Assembly (NCBI GenBank): GCA_050257395.1
Contig: JBLMWU010000108.1
Span: forward strand, 1 to 13,304
Reading direction: 5' to 3'
DNA length: 13,304 bases
From: JAIRTY01 sp050257395
GTDB taxonomy: Bacteria > Actinomycetota > Actinomycetes > Streptosporangiales > Streptosporangiaceae
Part shown: positions 1-7,121 of the stretch, in pieces
How positions within the stretch are numbered: the stretch's first letter is position 1
Layout: each line of letters begins with the position of its first letter
Program-made: the position numbers and the translations under genes
The notes under the pieces: model-generated
Told to the model about the DNA's origin: nothing
The model's database searches: none
What the model saw: only the letters and a program-made list of their open reading frames with translations

Positions 1-89
1 CCGCGCCGCCGTCTGGACTGACGAGCGAGGCGGCGGAGGAGCCGGAGCGAGGAGGGAAGACGGCGGGCCCGAGCGGCCCGGAGGCGAGC
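1..89 (+). repeat. Copy A of an 89-bp foldback repeat (left end cut by window)
   Basis: This stretch matches 12004-12092 at 86 of 89 positions; the differences are at 33, 36 and 69. Similarity ends at position 90. It contains a perfect 9-bp inverted repeat, CCGCCGTCT at 6-14 and AGACGGCGG at 58-66, around a purine-rich loop. A further GCGGCCC at 73-79 is the right outer arm; its left partner falls off the window edge. The copy ends 24 bases before the GTG of the aminotransferase homologue, so it may lie in that gene's leader. No transposase is seen. It looks like a short dispersed intergenic element. Confidence 0.85.
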
Positions 90-113
90 GAGGGCCGAGA
101 GGAAGGAGCAGGC

Positions 114-1013
114 GTGCTGCAGAAGTTCGACGAGCGCAACCGCGAGCTGATCGTCAGCGTTGGCGGCCGGCTGGTCCACCGGGATCACGCCGCGATCAGC
201 CCGTTCGACTCCGCCGTCCAGGGCGGCGACGCGGTCTGGGAGGGACTGCGGCTGTACCGGGGCCGGGTCTTCCGGCTGGCCGAGCACCTGGCCCGGCTGC
301 GCCGCTCGGCGCAGGCGCTGGCCTTCGCCGCCATCCCCTCCGACGAGGAGATCACCGGCCACCTCCGGCAGACCCTGCAGGCCAACGGGATGACCGACAA
401 CGTCCACATACGGCTCACCCTCACCCGCGGGGTGAAGATCACCAGCGGCATGGACCCGCGGCTCAACCAGAGCGGGCCCACCCTCATCGTGCTCGCCGAG
501 CACAAGCCGCCGGTGTATGACGCCGGGGGCATCACGCTCATCACCGCCAGCATCCGCCGGCCGCCGCCCGACTGCCTCGATCCCAGGATCCACCACAACA
601 ACCTGCTGCCGTCGATCCTGGCCAAGATCGAGGCGAACGCCGCGGGCGCCGATGACGCGGTCATGCTGGACCAGCGGGGGTTCGTGGCGGAGACCAACGC
701 AACCCACCTGTTCCTGGTCGCGGGCGGGCGGCTGGCGACGCCGACCACCGCCGCCTGCCCGGAGGGCATCACCCGGGCGGCGGTGCTGGAGCTGGCGGCG
801 GAGGCGGGCATCGGCTGCGACACCGCGGATCTGAGCCTGACCCGCTTCTACACCGCCGACGAGGTGTTCGTGACCGGCACCATGGGCGGCCTGGTCCCGG
901 TCACCGCGATCGACGGGCGCACCATCGGCAGCGGTGCCCCGGGCCCGGTGACCGGGCGGCTGGCCGGTCTGTACGCCGGCCTCACCGCCCGTTCCGGCAC
1001 CCCGGTGGTGTGA
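114..1013 (+). CDS. Class IV (BCAT/D-amino-acid-type) aminotransferase homologue lacking the PLP lysine
   Basis: The 299-residue protein has the length and fold signatures of branched-chain and D-amino-acid aminotransferases and aminodeoxychorismate lyases: a VWEGLRLYRGRVFRLAEHL segment (residues 42-60), a TRG strand (104-106), ETNATHLF (193-200) with the glutamate that normally contacts the PLP ring nitrogen, GITR (218-221), and VTGTMGGLVPV (253-263) at the phosphate-binding region. Family members bind PLP through a lysine in a motif like (D/R)IK(S/T)xNxL. Here the aligned segment reads RIHHNNLL (159-166), so His160 occupies the lysine position while LAKIEA just after it is intact. The GTG start is supported by AGGAAGGAG at 100-108. 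Substrate is unknown; a normal Schiff-base transaminase mechanism is doubtful. It may be a non-canonical enzyme or a PLP-binding or regulatory homologue. The next gene follows after 70 bases. Confidence 0.9.
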   Translation: MLQKFDERNRELIVSVGGRLVHRDHAAISPFDSAVQGGDAVWEGLRLYRGRVFRLAEHLARLRRSAQALAFAAIPSDEEITGHLRQTLQANGMTDNVHIRLTLTRGVKITSGMDPRLNQSGPTLIVLAEHKPPVYDAGGITLITASIRRPPPDCLDPRIHHNNLLPSILAKIEANAAGADDAVMLDQRGFVAETNATHLFLVAGGRLATPTTAACPEGITRAAVLELAAEAGIGCDTADLSLTRFYTADEVFVTGTMGGLVPVTAIDGRTIGSGAPGPVTGRLAGLYAGLTARSGTPVV

Positions 1014-1070
1014 CGCCGGGGCGGCGCGCGCCGGGGCCGGCCGCAGGGTGTGACCGCGCGGGCCGGAGGG

Positions 1071-1076
1071 CAGACT
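1071..1076 (+). promoter_or_regulatory. Possible -10 hexamer for leaderless aldo/keto reductase mRNA
   Basis: CAGACT lies 7 bases before the ATG at 1084, with a weak -35-like GTGACC at 1050-1055. The only Shine-Dalgarno-like sequence, GGAGGG at 1065-1070, is too far away (13 bases) to be ideal. The spacing fits a leaderless transcript starting at or next to the ATG. This is inferred from spacing and similar arrangements elsewhere in the window. Confidence 0.3.
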
Positions 1077-1083
1077 GGACATT

Positions 1084-1872
1084 ATGACCGAGGCACCCGC
1101 TGTTCCCGCCGTCACCCTGCCGGGCGGGGTCGCCATGCCGATGGTGGGGCTGGGCACCTGGCAGCTCCGCGGCCGGGCCGGATACCAGGCCATCATGGCC
1201 GCGTTCGCAGCGGGCTACCGGCACATCGACACCGCCACCATGTACGGGAACGAGGCCGACGTGGGGCGGGCGCTGGCCGACAGCGGGCTGCACCGGGACG
1301 AGGTGTTCATCACCACCAAGCTGCCGTCCGGGCGGGCGGGCCACGAGCGGGCCACCCTGGCCGCCAGCCTGCGCGCGCTCGGCACCAGCCACGTGGACCT
1401 GTGGCTGGTGCACTGGCCGCCGCCAGCCCGCAAGCTGTGCGCGGTGTGGCGCGAGTTCCTCGCGCTGCGGGACGACGGCCGGGTGCGGGCGATCGGGGTG
1501 AGCAACTACTCGCTGGAGCAGATCGACCGGCTGACCGAGGGGACCGGCGAGACCCCCGCGGTCAACCAGATCCCGTGGAGCCCGGCCCGCTACGACGCGG
1601 CGCTGCTGGCGGGGCACCGCGAGCGCGGGGTGGTGGTCGAGGGCTACAGCCCGCTCAAGGGCGCCAGCCTGGGGAGCCCGGTGCTCGCGGAGATCGCCGC
1701 GGCCCACGGCGTCAGTCCCGCGCAGGTGGTGCTGCGGTGGCACCTCGAGCATGAGATCGTCACGATCCCCAAGTCCTCCGACCCGGGCCGGATCGCGGCC
1801 AACATCGACCTGCTCGGGTTCTCGCTCACCCCCGACGAGGTCACCCGGATCGACGGGCTCGGCCGCGGCTGA
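1084..1872 (+). CDS. Aldo/keto reductase (AKR5-like, diketogluconate reductase type)
   Basis: This 262-residue protein is a NADPH-dependent (beta/alpha)8 oxidoreductase that would reduce aldehydes or ketones to alcohols in the cytosol. The full catalytic tetrad is visible: Asp49 in HIDTATMYGNE, Tyr54, Lys79 in ITTKL and His110 in LVHWPP. Other signatures are GLGTWQL near residue 22, GVSNYS (138-143), a GYSPLKG strand and the C-terminal cofactor loop IPKSSDPGRIAANIDL. It is slightly shorter than the usual 270-280 residues. The usual NQVEXHP substrate-pocket motif is changed to NQIPWSP, so substrate range may differ. It follows the aminotransferase homologue by 70 bases on the same strand, but a possible -10 sequence in the gap suggests its own promoter. 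Physiological substrate cannot be told from sequence. Confidence 0.95.
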   Translation: MTEAPAVPAVTLPGGVAMPMVGLGTWQLRGRAGYQAIMAAFAAGYRHIDTATMYGNEADVGRALADSGLHRDEVFITTKLPSGRAGHERATLAASLRALGTSHVDLWLVHWPPPARKLCAVWREFLALRDDGRVRAIGVSNYSLEQIDRLTEGTGETPAVNQIPWSPARYDAALLAGHRERGVVVEGYSPLKGASLGSPVLAEIAAAHGVSPAQVVLRWHLEHEIVTIPKSSDPGRIAANIDLLGFSLTPDEVTRIDGLGRG

Positions 1873-1921
1873 GGCCAGGACGGCGGGCCGGCTGCGTCAC
1901 CCGGCACCGGCGCCGGGCTGG

Positions 1922-1927
1922 CAGGAT
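1922..1927 (+). promoter_or_regulatory. Possible -10 hexamer before leaderless M50B gene
   Basis: CAGGAT ends 6 bases before the ATG at 1934, the same geometry seen at 1071-1076 and 7214-7219. The bases GCAGGA could instead act as a weak ribosome-binding site. No clear -35 hexamer is seen. Confidence 0.2.
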
Positions 1928-1933
1928 GACGTC

Positions 1934-2656
1934 ATGGCCGCCGCTCCCCCGGCTCAGCTCTGGCACCAGGTGACCGACTTCCTCGGCCTCAGCGGGCATC
2001 AGCCGTCCCGCGGGCTGGTGCTGGCCAGCGCGCTGGTGGCGCTGGCCGCGGTCGCCTCCCGCCGGCTCTGGCCGGTCACCCGGACGGTGGTGACCATCGC
2101 GCACGAAGGCGGGCACGCGCTGGCCGCGCTGCTGACCGGGCGGCGCCTGAACAGCGTGCGGGTGCTGCGCAGCACGGCCGGGGTGACCGTGTCCTCCGGC
2201 AGCCGGTCCGGCCCGGGCATCGTGCTCACCACCGCGGCGGGCTACACCGCCCCGCCGCTGCTGGGGCTGGGCGCCGCCGCCCTGGTCGCGACCGGGCACC
2301 TGGCCAGCATGCTGCTGATCAGCATCGCCGGGCTGGCGGGCCTGGCCATCGTCGTCCGCAACGTCTTCGGCATCCTGGCCGTCCTGGTCACCGGGGCCGC
2401 CATCGGGCTGGTGATGTGGCGCGGGTCGCCGCTCGCCGAGGCCGCGGCCGGCTACGCGCTGACCTGGTTCCTGCTGCTGGGCGGGGTGCGGCCGGTGCTG
2501 GAGCTGCAGGGCACCCGGCGGCGCCGGCCCGGCGGCAGCACCGACGCCGACCAGCTCGCCGAGCTGACCGGGCTGCCCGGCTGGTTCTGGGTCGGCGTCT
2601 TCGGCCTGATCGCGCTGGCGGCCGTGGCGGTCAGCGCCTGGTGGCTCATCCGCTGA
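1934..2656 (+). CDS. M50B-type membrane zinc metalloprotease
   Basis: The 240-residue protein carries HEGGH (residues 57-61), the HExxH zinc-binding and catalytic motif, at the end of a hydrophobic segment (about 28-60). Further membrane segments lie at about 100-120, 125-160, 170-188 and 218-238. The aspartate normally supplying the third zinc ligand in M50-type proteases could be Asp204 or Asp206 in STDADQLAELTGLP, before the last membrane helix. M50 proteases cut within or near the membrane; M50B members of this size are mostly uncharacterised. The frame is open further upstream, but those codons overlap the aldo/keto reductase. The ATG at 1934 starts just before the first membrane segment and is preferred. 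No substrate gene, such as an anti-sigma factor, is adjacent. Confidence 0.85.
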   Translation: MAAAPPAQLWHQVTDFLGLSGHQPSRGLVLASALVALAAVASRRLWPVTRTVVTIAHEGGHALAALLTGRRLNSVRVLRSTAGVTVSSGSRSGPGIVLTTAAGYTAPPLLGLGAAALVATGHLASMLLISIAGLAGLAIVVRNVFGILAVLVTGAAIGLVMWRGSPLAEAAAGYALTWFLLLGGVRPVLELQGTRRRRPGGSTDADQLAELTGLPGWFWVGVFGLIALAAVAVSAWWLIR

Positions 2657-2681
2657 TTCGCCGGTCCTCGCCCGGGCATGG

Positions 2682-2712
2682 TTGACAGCGCACCAGGGCC
2701 CGCCGACAGACC
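2682..2712 (+). promoter_or_regulatory. Possible promoter for the SELENBP1-like gene
   Basis: A consensus -35 hexamer, TTGACA, lies at 2682-2687 in the 81-bp gap after the M50B gene. A weak -10-like CAGACC at 2707-2712 follows at a 19-base spacing. The start codon at 2738 has a good ribosome-binding site, so this message would have a leader of about 20 bases. Confidence 0.3.
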
Positions 2713-2737
2713 ACGAACCCGACGCAGGAGACAGGCC

Positions 2738-4159
2738 ATGACGGAGGAGCACACCCCCCACCACCACCACGATCCGACCTTCTACCGGTCGCCCCGGGAT
2801 GCGGCGGCCGGGCCACCCGAGAAGCTGGCCTACGTGGCCGCGTTCGCCCGGCCCGCCGACAGGCCCGACGCCATCGCGGTCGTCGACACCGACCCCGCCT
2901 CGGCCGGCTACGGCACGGTGGCCGGCTTCACCGAACTGCCGAACCTCGGCGACGAGCTGCACCACTTCGGCTGGAACGCCTGCTCCAGCGCGCTCTGCCC
3001 GACCGGTTCCCACACCCACGGCGACCGCCGGTACCTGGTCGTGCCGGGCATCCGCTCCTCGCGCATCTACATCCTCGACACCCTCGGCAAGGAGCGCCAG
3101 CCCGAGGTCGTGAAGGTGCTCGGCCCCGAGGAGCTGGGCAAGCATGCGAGCTATTCGCGGCCGCACACCGTGCACTGCGGCCCCGGCTACCTGTACGTGT
3201 CCTGCCTGGGCGGCGGGAACGGCGCCGAGGGGCCGGGCGGAGTCGCCCTGCTGGACCACTCGTCGTTCGACGTGATCGGCCAGTTCGAGGCCGACCGCGG
3301 CGACCAATACCTCGCCTACGACGTGTGGTGGCACATCAACGACGACGTGCTGGTCACCTCCGAGTGGGCCACCCCGTCCATGATCGAGGACGGGATCGTG
3401 CCCGAGCTGCTGCTCGGCAACAAGTACGGCCACCGGCTGCACTTCTGGGACATGAACACCCGCCGCCACGTCCAGACGGTGGACCTCGGCGAGCAGCATC
3501 AGATGGCGCTGGAACTGCGGCCCGCCCACGACCCGGCGCGCAAGTATGGCTTCGTGGGGGTGGTCGTCAGCACCGAGGACCTGTCCGCCTCGATCTGGCT
3601 GTGGCACGAGGCCGGCGGGCAGTGGGCCGCCACCAAGGTGATCACCATCCCGGCCGAGCCCGCCCCGGCCGAGCGGCTGCCGCCGCTGCTGCAGGGATTC
3701 GGGGCGGTGCCGCCGCTGGTCACCGACCTGGCCCTGTCCGTGGACGACCGGTTCCTGTACGTCTCGTGCTGGGGCACCGGCGAGCTCAAGCAGTACGACG
3801 TGTCCGACCCGTTCCACCCGCGCGAGACCGGGTCCGTGCGGCTGGGCGGCATCGTGGGCCGGGTGCCCCATCCGGCCCGGCCCGGCCAGCCGCTGGCGGG
3901 CGGCCCGCAGATGGTCGAGGTCAGCCGGGACGGCAGGCGGGTGTACTTCACCAACTCGCTCTACGGCGCCTGGGACGAGCAGTTCTACCCGGACGGCGTC
4001 GGCGCCTGGATGACCAAGCTGGACGCCGGTCCCGACGGCGGGCTCAGCTTCGACGAGCGCTTCTTCCTGGAGGGCGGCGCGTTCCGGGGACGGCGGGTGC
4101 ACCAGGTGCGGCTGGAGGGCGGCGACGCCTCCAGCGACTCGTACTGCTACTCGTCCTAA
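2738..4159 (+). CDS. Selenium-binding protein 56 / methanethiol oxidase (SELENBP1) family
   Basis: The 473-residue protein matches the family in length (human SELENBP1 is about 472) and in landmarks: HHFGWNACSS (75-84), whose Cys82 corresponds to the reactive Cys57 of the human protein, RPHTVHCGPG (141-150), DVWWHIN, and a C-terminal QVRLEGGDASSD. Characterised members form a beta-propeller, bind metal through histidines and oxidise methanethiol to formaldehyde, H2S and H2O2. The ATG at 2738 is preferred over an upstream in-frame start at 2678 because AGGAG lies at 2726-2730 and homologues begin near here. The N-terminus is histidine-rich (HTPHHHH, residues 5-11). There is no signal peptide, so it should be cytosolic, unlike the periplasmic Hyphomicrobium enzyme. 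The cysteine of the human C-terminal GGDCSSD is alanine here. No copper-chaperone gene is adjacent. Confidence 0.93.
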   Translation: MTEEHTPHHHHDPTFYRSPRDAAAGPPEKLAYVAAFARPADRPDAIAVVDTDPASAGYGTVAGFTELPNLGDELHHFGWNACSSALCPTGSHTHGDRRYLVVPGIRSSRIYILDTLGKERQPEVVKVLGPEELGKHASYSRPHTVHCGPGYLYVSCLGGGNGAEGPGGVALLDHSSFDVIGQFEADRGDQYLAYDVWWHINDDVLVTSEWATPSMIEDGIVPELLLGNKYGHRLHFWDMNTRRHVQTVDLGEQHQMALELRPAHDPARKYGFVGVVVSTEDLSASIWLWHEAGGQWAATKVITIPAEPAPAERLPPLLQGFGAVPPLVTDLALSVDDRFLYVSCWGTGELKQYDVSDPFHPRETGSVRLGGIVGRVPHPARPGQPLAGGPQMVEVSRDGRRVYFTNSLYGAWDEQFYPDGVGAWMTKLDAGPDGGLSFDERFFLEGGAFRGRRVHQVRLEGGDASSDSYCYSS

Positions 4160-4183
4160 GGCGCTTGCTCGTCCCAGGGCGCT

Positions 4184-4198
4184 GCCGCGGCGGGCGGC
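4184..4198. terminator. Possible hairpin between convergent genes
   Basis: GCCGC (4184-4188) and GCGGC (4194-4198) form a 5-bp stem with a 5-base loop, inside the 48-bp gap between the converging SELENBP1-like and nitroreductase genes. There is no U-tract. In DNA this G+C-rich such a stem is weak evidence. Confidence 0.22.
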
Positions 4199-4207
4199 CG
4201 ATCCCGG

Positions 4208-4723
4208 CTACCAGCGCTCACGGTGGACCACGTCCTCGAACGCGCGGCGGTCCGGCCGGCGCAGCGGGCTGAGCGGCCGCCCGGCGGGGTAGCCGAGCGC
4301 GATCAGATAGGCGCAGAACCGGTCCTCCGGGAAGCCCAGCAGCTGCCGGGCCAGCTGCTGGTCCTGGACCGCCGCGTGGGCGCTGCCGATCTCCAGGTCG
4401 GCAGCGGCGATCATGATGCTCATGGTCGCCTGGCCGAGGTCGTACTGGCACTGGTCCCGCTGGTGCTCGTCCAGGGCGACCGGGGCGACCAGCGCGATGG
4501 TGGCAGCCGAGTGCGCCACGTGGCCGGCGCCCCGCCACACCTCGGCGAGCTGCCTGAGCCGGTCCCGGCCGGTGACGGCGACGAAGTCCCAGGGCTGCCA
4601 GTTCCGCGAGGAGGGCGAGCGGCGGCCCGCCTCGAGGATCCGGTCGAGGCTGCCGGACGGCAGCGGGCGGTCGCTGAACTCGCGGACGTTGCGGCGGGCG
4701 GTGATGGCGTCCCAGGTCTCCAC
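4208..4723 (-). CDS. Nitroreductase-family FMN oxidoreductase
   Basis: The 171-residue protein belongs to the NfsA/FrasE-type FMN-dependent nitroreductase fold. Visible signatures are an N-terminal TWDAITARRNVREF (3-16), whose arginines bind FMN phosphate, SPSSRNWQPWDFVAV (36-50), the hydrophobic MSIMIAAADLEIGSAHAA helix (101-118) and a C-terminal ALGYPAGRP (142-150). Such enzymes use NAD(P)H to reduce nitroaromatics, quinones or flavins, or act on specific metabolites; the substrate is unknown. The start is GTG at 4721-4723, matching the usual beginning of the family. No Shine-Dalgarno sequence precedes it, but a promoter-like sequence ends 6 bases away. It diverges from the two-domain VOC gene. 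Confidence 0.92.
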   Translation of the reverse strand: METWDAITARRNVREFSDRPLPSGSLDRILEAGRRSPSSRNWQPWDFVAVTGRDRLRQLAEVWRGAGHVAHSAATIALVAPVALDEHQRDQCQYDLGQATMSIMIAAADLEIGSAHAAVQDQQLARQLLGFPEDRFCAYLIALGYPAGRPLSPLRRPDRRAFEDVVHRERW

Positions 4724-4729
4724 GCGCGC

Positions 4730-4757
4730 GGCCTACCCCCGGGCCCGCCAGGTGAAA
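4730..4757 (-). promoter_or_regulatory. Candidate promoter for leaderless nitroreductase mRNA
   Basis: Read on the minus strand, TTTCAC (4757-4752) is followed after 16 bases by TAGGCC (4735-4730). This second hexamer ends 6 bases before the GTG start at 4723. The spacing fits a promoter giving a leaderless transcript. Hexamer matches are partial. Confidence 0.35.
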
Positions 4758-4849
4758 CAGCCCGCCTGCCCGTCCGGCCCGCGGCGGGTCCTGCCTAGGG
4801 TGAGGTGAGGGGCCGCCGCGGGGGGCGCGGCCCGCGACGGGGAGGATCC

Positions 4850-5635
4850 ATGGTCACTCGTGACACGGCCTGGGCGCCCGGCACACCGTGCTGGGTGGAC
4901 CTGGGCACCGGCGACACCGGCCAGGCGGCCAAGTTCTACTCCGGGCTGTTCGGCTGGGACGTGCAGCAGGGCGGCCCGGAGACCGGCGGCTACGCGATTT
5001 GCCTCAGGAACGGCCGGGCGGTCGCCGGGATCGGGCCCAAGCAGGGCCCGCCCGGCACCCCGCCGACCTGGACGACCTACCTGGCAACAGCGGATGCCGG
5101 CCAGACCGCCGCCCGGATCAAGGCCGCGGGCGGCCAGTTGCTGGTGGAGCCGATGGACGTGATGGACGCCGGCCGGATGCTGATCGCCGCCGACCCGGGC
5201 GGCGCGGTGTTCGGCGCCTGGCAGGCCGCCGCGCACACCGGCGTCGGCCTGGCCGACGAACCCGGGGCGCTGTGCTGGAACGAGAACCTCAGCCGCGACT
5301 TCGAGGGCAACAAGTCCTTCTACCGGGCCGTCTTCGGCTACGAGTACGGCGACATCCCCGACGCCGGCATGCAGTACTCGACATTCAGGATCGGCGGTGC
5401 CGACGTGGGCGGCATCGGCGCGATCGACAGCAGCTTCCCGGCCGGCATGCCGGCCTGCTGGACGGTGTACTTCGCGACCGAGGACACCGACGCGGCAGCG
5501 GCCGCGGTCACCGCGACCGGCGGCGGCGTGGAACGGCCGCCCTGGGACACCCCCTACGGCCGGATGGCCGTGGTGCACGACGACCAGGGGGCGGTGTTCT
5601 CCCTGATCAGCATGCCCGCGTCAGCGGGCGGCTGA
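4850..5635 (+). CDS. Two-domain VOC (glyoxalase-fold) protein, Cfp30B type
   Basis: The 261-residue protein has two tandem vicinal-oxygen-chelate modules, about residues 12-125 and 138-256. Each begins with a substrate-facing strand (CWVDLGTGD; ALCWNENLSRD), followed by the FYSGLFGW / FYRAVFGYEY helix-turn typical of VOC folds, and ends with an ADPGGAVFGAW / DDQGAVFSL strand. Actinobacterial relatives include the mycobacterial 27-30 kDa antigen Cfp30B, often labelled hydroxylase or glyoxalase without direct proof. The ATG at 4850 has GGAGG at 4841-4845, so the in-frame start 45 bases upstream is rejected. It diverges from the nitroreductase (126-bp gap) and converges with the MFS gene, 7 bases away. 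Biochemical function is unknown. Confidence 0.9.
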   Translation: MVTRDTAWAPGTPCWVDLGTGDTGQAAKFYSGLFGWDVQQGGPETGGYAICLRNGRAVAGIGPKQGPPGTPPTWTTYLATADAGQTAARIKAAGGQLLVEPMDVMDAGRMLIAADPGGAVFGAWQAAAHTGVGLADEPGALCWNENLSRDFEGNKSFYRAVFGYEYGDIPDAGMQYSTFRIGGADVGGIGAIDSSFPAGMPACWTVYFATEDTDAAAAAVTATGGGVERPPWDTPYGRMAVVHDDQGAVFSLISMPASAGG

Positions 5636-5642
5636 CCGGGGG

Positions 5643-7088
5643 TCACGGCGCGCCGACCGGGACCGGCGCCTCGTCGGCCATGAGCCGGCTGGCGGTCCGG
5701 TCCGCGGTGCCGCGCGCCCAGGCGCCGCTGGTGACGATGCCCAGCACGCCGGCGGCCAGCCCGCAGCCGCTGATGATCCACCAGCCGGCGTGGCTGGCCT
5801 CGGCGAAACCGGCGCGCAGCGGGCCGTGCAGCGCCGAGGTCACCGCGGCCCCGGTCACCGCCACGCCGAGGGCCTGGCCGACCTGGCGGCTGGTGGACGC
5901 CACGGCGGCTGCCACCCCGGCCTGTGCCCGCGGCATCCCGGACACGGCGGTGTTGGTGATCGGCGGGTTCACCAGGCCAGATCCGATGCCGAAGATCACG
6001 TACGCGGTCATCAGCCAGCTGACCGGGGTGCCGGCCGACAGGCCGGTCAGCATCGCCGCGCCCGCCGTCATCCCCACCCCCGCCACCAGCAGCGGCAGCC
6101 GGGGCCCGCGCAGGCTGATGATGCGGCCCGCCAGCGGCGCGAACACCACGGTCATCGCCGCCATCGGCACCAGGTAGAGGCCGGCCTGCAGCGCGGACAG
6201 CCCGCGCACGTCCTGCAGGTAGATCGTGTTCAGGAACAGGAAGCCGCCCATGGCCGCGAGCGCGCTGATCGCGATGACAGTCGCCCCCGCGAACGGGGCG
6301 CTGCGGAAGAACCGCAGGTCCAAAAGGGGATCCCGGCGCCGCCGTTCGTAGATCACCAGGGCGGCCAGGGCCGCCGCGGACAGCCCGAACAGCCCCATGA
6401 TCTCCGGCGACGACCAGCCGGAGCGCGGGCCCTCGATGATCGCGTAGGTGAGCGAGGCCAGCGCCACGATGACGATGACCTGGCCCACCGGGTCGGGCCG
6501 GCGTGGCCTGGCCGCCCGCGACTCCGGCACGAACAGCGCGGTCAGGACGATGGCGGCCAGGCCGACCGGGATGTTCACCCAGAAGATCCCGCGCCAGCCC
6601 ACCGACTCCACCAGGATGCCGCCGAGCACCGGGCCCAGCGCCATGCTGATGCCGTAGGTGGCGCCCCACATGCCGATGGCCCGGGCCCGCTCCCCCGGGT
6701 CGGTGAAGGTGTTGGTGATGATGGACATGGCCACCGGGTTGAGCATGGTCCCGCCGATCGCCTGCACCATCCGGAACGCGACCAGCCAGCCGAGGCCGGG
6801 TGCCACGCTGCACAGCAGCGAGCCCAGGGTGAACACGGCCAGCCCGGTCTGGAACGTGCGGCGGCGGCCCAGCCGGTCCCCGGTCGAGCCGGCCAGCATC
6901 AGGAAGCTCGCCAGGACCAGCGAGTACGCGTCCACCGTCCACTGCAGGCCCGGCACCGAGGCGTGCAGGTCATGCCGGATCGCCGGCAGGGCGACGTTCA
7001 CGATGGTGATGTCGATGCCGGCGATGAACAGGCTCAGGCAGCAGATGCCCAGCACCAGGAAGCGGCGGCGGCGGGTCAGTTCTGGCAC
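5643..7088 (-). CDS. DHA2-family (EmrB/QacA-like) MFS drug exporter
   Basis: The 481-residue membrane protein is a proton-driven multidrug antiporter of the 14-helix DHA2 group. It shows the helix-1 signature GIDITIVNVALPAI (24-37), motif A GSTGDRLGRRR (67-77) in the first cytoplasmic loop, and the antiporter motif C GISMALGPVLGG (146-157). WRGIFWVNIPVG follows, also typical of DHA2. Roughly 14 hydrophobic segments fill the chain. The frame is open to a TTG at 7133, but the GTG at 7088 has AGGGGA about 5 bases ahead and gives the usual short, basic N-terminus (PELTRRRRF). It faces the YdeI-like gene across 137 bp containing an A+T-rich patch that may hold its promoter and operator. No dedicated regulator gene is adjacent. 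Substrates are unknown. Confidence 0.95.
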   Translation of the reverse strand: MPELTRRRRFLVLGICCLSLFIAGIDITIVNVALPAIRHDLHASVPGLQWTVDAYSLVLASFLMLAGSTGDRLGRRRTFQTGLAVFTLGSLLCSVAPGLGWLVAFRMVQAIGGTMLNPVAMSIITNTFTDPGERARAIGMWGATYGISMALGPVLGGILVESVGWRGIFWVNIPVGLAAIVLTALFVPESRAARPRRPDPVGQVIVIVALASLTYAIIEGPRSGWSSPEIMGLFGLSAAALAALVIYERRRRDPLLDLRFFRSAPFAGATVIAISALAAMGGFLFLNTIYLQDVRGLSALQAGLYLVPMAAMTVVFAPLAGRIISLRGPRLPLLVAGVGMTAGAAMLTGLSAGTPVSWLMTAYVIFGIGSGLVNPPITNTAVSGMPRAQAGVAAAVASTSRQVGQALGVAVTGAAVTSALHGPLRAGFAEASHAGWWIISGCGLAAGVLGIVTSGAWARGTADRTASRLMADEAPVPVGAP

Positions 7089-7091
7089 GAA

Positions 7092-7098
7092 TCCCCTC
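7092..7098 (-). promoter_or_regulatory. Ribosome-binding site deciding the MFS start
   Basis: On the minus strand GAGGGGA (7098-7092) lies 3-5 bases before the GTG at 7088-7086. The alternative TTG at 7133 has no such sequence, so the shorter protein is favoured. Confidence 0.65.
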
Positions 7099-7121
7099 GG
7101 GGAGTGACGATCCGGGCACTT

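Noticed and set aside
1022..1033. A 12-bp perfect palindrome after the aminotransferase homologue
   Set aside because: It is made only of G and C and has no loop or U-tract. Such words are expected by chance in DNA this rich in G+C, so I do not call a terminator or operator.
1841..4102. A 753-residue open frame on the minus strand
   Set aside because: It lies antisense to the M50B and SELENBP1-like genes, is low-complexity and rich in Gly, Arg, Pro, Gln and His, and has no recognisable motif. It is a product of high third-position G+C in the real genes.
4796..4801. TAGGGT as a -10 for the two-domain VOC gene
   Set aside because: The hexamer fits TANNNT, but no -35 is found at a suitable distance, and it lies 48 bases from the start codon, so I cannot support it.
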